Shown here piece by piece: positions 5,736-7,947 of a stretch of 7,947 nucleotides of DNA. Below the pieces are notes generated by a model. That model did not search any database. It worked only from the letters and a program-made list of their open reading frames with translations, and had not been told where the DNA came from. The position numbers and the translations under genes were made by a program. The number at the start of each line of letters is the position of its first letter. The stretch's first letter is position 1. This DNA is from Muribaculaceae bacterium (GTDB taxonomy: Bacteria > Bacteroidota > Bacteroidia > Bacteroidales > Muribaculaceae), in contig JAGCVR010000161.1 of the NCBI GenBank assembly GCA_017962285.1, positions 1-7,947 of the forward strand, given 5' to 3'.

Positions 5736-7091
5736 ATGAGTTACAAGTATTTTCCCCACACGCAAGGCGACATTCAAGCCATGCTCAACACATGTGGCGA
5801 AAAATCTCTCTCCGACCTTTATCGCGATATCCCTCAAGAACTTACTCTGAAAAAAGAGTATGAACTGCCTGAGGCAATGAGCGAAATTGACGTGCGCCGC
5901 TTTTTCAGCGACCTCGGAGAAAGCAACCACCAGCTTGCCTGCTTCGTGGGAGCAGGATGCTACGACCACTATTCGCCATCGGTGATTAACAGCATCATCA
6001 GCCGCAGCGAATTCCTCACATCCTACACACCCTATCAGGCCGAAATTTCACAAGGAACCCTGCAATACATCTTCGAATATCAGAGCATGATTGCCACCCT
6101 CACAGGGATGGAGGTGAGCAATGCCTCGATGTATGATGGATGTACCGCCACCGCCGAAGCCATGATGATGGCAGTAGCAGCGGCGAAAAAACGAAATAAG
6201 GTTCTCGTATCAAGCACACTCAATCCCATCGTAATCCGCGTGATTGAAACTTATGCGAAATTCCATGGAGTGAATGTAGTACGCATTGAAGAAGACGGCG
6301 GCGTGACTTCGCGGGCCGATTTTGAGCAAAAAGTCGCTGCCGACGATGTGGCAGGAGTTATTGTCCCTGCGCCCAACTTCTATGGTATCGTGGAAGATTT
6401 CACTGGCTGGGCGGAATTCTGCCATCAACACAAGACCCTCCTGATAATGAACTGCGTGGCAAGTGCACTTGGTGCAATTAAGACTCCTGGAGAATGGGAT
6501 GCCGACATCGCCGTGGGCGACGGACAAAGCCTGGGCATTCCCATGAATTTCGGAGGTCCCTATGTGGGATTTCTCGCCACAAGAAAATCGCTGATACGCA
6601 AGATGCCTGGACGCATCGTTGGCGCCACCACCGATGCCGACGGGAAACGGGCATTCGTGCTCACGCTTCAAGCCCGCGAGCAACACATCCGCCGCGAGAA
6701 AGCCACAAGCAACATCTGCTCTAACGAAAGCCTCATGGCTCTCTACGTGACCATCTACATGGCGCTGATGGGACAACGTGGACTTAAGGAAGTGAACGAA
6801 CTTGGCTATAGCGGGGCGCATTACCTGGCTTCCGAGCTTTGCAAGACCGGGAAATTCACCCTTGCCTACCCCGACAAGCCTTTCCTCAACGAATTCGTGC
6901 TTGAAACTTCGCTGAATATCAATGATCTCCAAGATTACTGCGTTTACAACGGATTGCAGGCCGGACTTAAAATAGCCGACGACCGGCTGCTGCTCTGCGT
7001 GACAGAAATGCGCAGTAAAGACGAGATTGATGCGCTTGTTGAATCCATTAAAGACTTTATTACGGAAGAAGAGGAGGCCGTAGAATTATGA
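5736..7091 (+). CDS. gcvPA: Glycine dehydrogenase (decarboxylating) subunit 1, P-protein alpha
   Basis: This complete 451-residue protein is the N-terminal half of the split glycine decarboxylase. With GcvPB it decarboxylates glycine and loads the aminomethyl group on lipoyl-GcvH. Landmarks are the N-terminal [28 protein letters not shown] (about 70-84), [22 protein letters not shown] (about 94-115), ISQGTLQY within it, [19 protein letters not shown] (about 261-279), MPGRIVGAT, and [17 protein letters not shown] (312-328). The PLP-binding lysine is not in this subunit; it is carried by GcvPB, as expected for the split form. Length matches bacterial GcvPA (about 440-450). The stop codon overlaps the gcvPB start in an ATGA motif (7088-7091), a classic sign of translational coupling that helps keep the two subunits in equal amounts. 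Confidence 0.96.
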   Translation: MSYKYFPHTQGDIQAMLNTCGEKSLSDLYRDIPQELTLKKEYELPEAMSEIDVRRFFSDLGESNHQLACFVGAGCYDHYSPSVINSIISRSEFLTSYTPYQAEISQGTLQYIFEYQSMIATLTGMEVSNASMYDGCTATAEAMMMAVAAAKKRNKVLVSSTLNPIVIRVIETYAKFHGVNVVRIEEDGGVTSRADFEQKVAADDVAGVIVPAPNFYGIVEDFTGWAEFCHQHKTLLIMNCVASALGAIKTPGEWDADIAVGDGQSLGIPMNFGGPYVGFLATRKSLIRKMPGRIVGATTDADGKRAFVLTLQAREQHIRREKATSNICSNESLMALYVTIYMALMGQRGLKEVNELGYSGAHYLASELCKTGKFTLAYPDKPFLNEFVLETSLNINDLQDYCVYNGLQAGLKIADDRLLLCVTEMRSKDEIDALVESIKDFITEEEEAVEL

Positions 7092-7947
7092 ACAACACAT
7101 ATTATGGAAAACTCATTTTTGAGTTATCAAAAGAAGGACGCAGCGGATATTCTCTTCCCCAAAACGAGCTGAAGCAGTTCAGCATGACGGACCTGCCGGG
7201 CAACCTGATGAGACAGGTGCCTGCCGATCTGCCACAGGTTGACGAGCCGACTGTTGTGCGACACTACACAAACATGAGCAACAACAATTTCGGTGTTGAT
7301 ACCGGATTCTACCCTCTCGGCTCCTGCACAATGAAATATAACCCAAAAATCAACGAGGAAATATCTTCACTGGCTGCTTTCAGCAATCTGCATCCGTTGC
7401 AGCACATCAGCACGGTTCAAGGTGCGCTTGAGGTTTATTATAACCTGCAACGTTCGCTTGCCGAAATATCGGGCCTCTCAGAGTTCACACTCAATCCCTA
7501 TGCCGGCGCTCACGGCGAGCTTACCGGACTTATGGTGATGCGTTCCTATCACACAAGCCGTGGAGATTTGAAACGCACGAAAGTAATAGTCCCTGACTCT
7601 GCACATGGTACAAATCCTGCCAGCGCCGCAGTGTGCGGTCTTGACGTGGTGGTGGTGAAGAGCCGTCCCGACGGCACCGTGGACGTGGAAGACCTGCGTC
7701 CGCTTCTTGGCGACGACATCGCCGGAATGATGATGACCAACCCAAATACCCTGGGTATTTTTGAGCACAACGTGGCAGAAATCGCCGAACTGGTTCACCA
7801 ATGCGGCGGACTGATGTACTACGACGGTGCGAACCTTAACCCCATGCTCGGCATGTGCCGGCCCGGTGACCTGGGTTTCGACATCATGCACATCAATCTG
7901 CACAAGACAGTCTCCACTCCTCATGGTGGTGGAGGACCCGGACGTGG
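7088..7947 (+). CDS. gcvPB: Glycine dehydrogenase (decarboxylating) subunit 2, P-protein beta (3' end cut by window edge)
   Basis: This is the PLP-carrying half of the split glycine decarboxylase. The first 286 codons are visible, out of roughly 480-490 in the family, and the frame is open at the right edge. I translated it by hand from the ATG at 7088, which overlaps the gcvPA stop by 4 bases. Landmarks are [14 protein letters not shown] (about 73-86), [23 protein letters not shown] (170-180), [23 protein letters not shown] (244-255, with D246 in the position that contacts the cofactor ring nitrogen in fold-type I PLP enzymes), and the PLP lysine K273 in [17 protein letters not shown] (270-286). 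No frameshift or lesion is seen in the visible part. The remaining C-terminal domain lies outside the window. Lipoamide dehydrogenase (lpdA) is a plausible next gene but is not visible here. Confidence 0.96.
   Translation, partial: MNNTYYGKLIFELSKEGRSGYSLPQNELKQFSMTDLPGNLMRQVPADLPQVDEPTVVRHYTNMSNNNFGVDTGFYPLGSCTMKYNPKINEEISSLAAFSNLHPLQHISTVQGALEVYYNLQRSLAEISGLSEFTLNPYAGAHGELTGLMVMRSYHTSRGDLKRTKVIVPDSAHGTNPASAAVCGLDVVVVKSRPDGTVDVEDLRPLLGDDIAGMMMTNPNTLGIFEHNVAEIAELVHQCGGLMYYDGANLNPMLGMCRPGDLGFDIMHINLHKTVSTPHGGGGPGR

Noticed and set aside
6210..6932. A 240-codon minus-strand frame opposite gcvPA
   Set aside because: It is fully antisense to a conserved gene, with no recognisable domain and no promoter; it is a shadow frame.
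7478..7924. Minus-strand frames opposite gcvPB
   Set aside because: The plus-strand frame has the complete PLP-binding signature of GcvPB; the antisense translations are low-complexity and unrecognisable.
1..7947. CRISPR array, tRNA or rRNA gene, insertion sequence or novel defence system
   Set aside because: No regularly spaced repeats, cloverleaf-like segment, transposase-like frame or terminal inverted repeats were seen. The only mobile-style module is the higBA pair, which belongs to a known family.

Overview
The window reads as ordinary chromosomal DNA from a member of the Bacteroidota, most likely order Bacteroidales and Prevotella-like or a close relative. Three promoters fit the Bacteroidota -33/-7 pattern (TTTG, about 20 bp, TAnnTTTG). 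The genes lack strong Shine-Dalgarno sequences and have A-rich leaders. The HigB/HigA, LplA and glycine-cleavage proteins also look like Bacteroidales versions. The genus is inferred from recall of protein families, not from a search. All genes lie on the + strand.

Layout: (1) 3-737 is the C-terminal part of a membrane acyltransferase cut by the left edge, followed by a weak hairpin terminator. (2) 870-2321 is a complete cardiolipin synthase with its own promoter. (3) 2419-3058 is a toxin-antitoxin pair of the HigB/HigA type, toxin first, with a very clear promoter. (4) 3086-3126 is a strong intrinsic terminator, with the promoter of the next operon immediately after it. (5) 3159 to the right edge is an operon of lipoate-protein ligase (lplA), gcvT, gcvH, gcvPA and gcvPB; gcvPB runs off the right edge.

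The last block is a self-consistent pathway. The two-subunit P-protein (GcvPA and GcvPB) decarboxylates glycine using PLP and passes the aminomethyl group to the lipoyl arm of GcvH. GcvT transfers the one-carbon unit to tetrahydrofolate and releases ammonia. LplA probably attaches the lipoate that GcvH needs. The fourth component, dihydrolipoyl dehydrogenase (L-protein), is not in the window and may lie beyond the right edge or elsewhere.

No previously undescribed system is convincingly visible. The points most worth a second look are the sharp GC difference between the toxin gene (about 34%) and its antitoxin gene (about 51%), the repeated TTTTGCGA words at the -33 and -7 positions of the TA promoter, terminators that abut or overlap the next gene's promoter at two junctions, and the placement of lplA at the head of the glycine-cleavage operon. 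No intergenic stretch exceeds 300 bases; the longest, 738-869, holds a terminator and a promoter.
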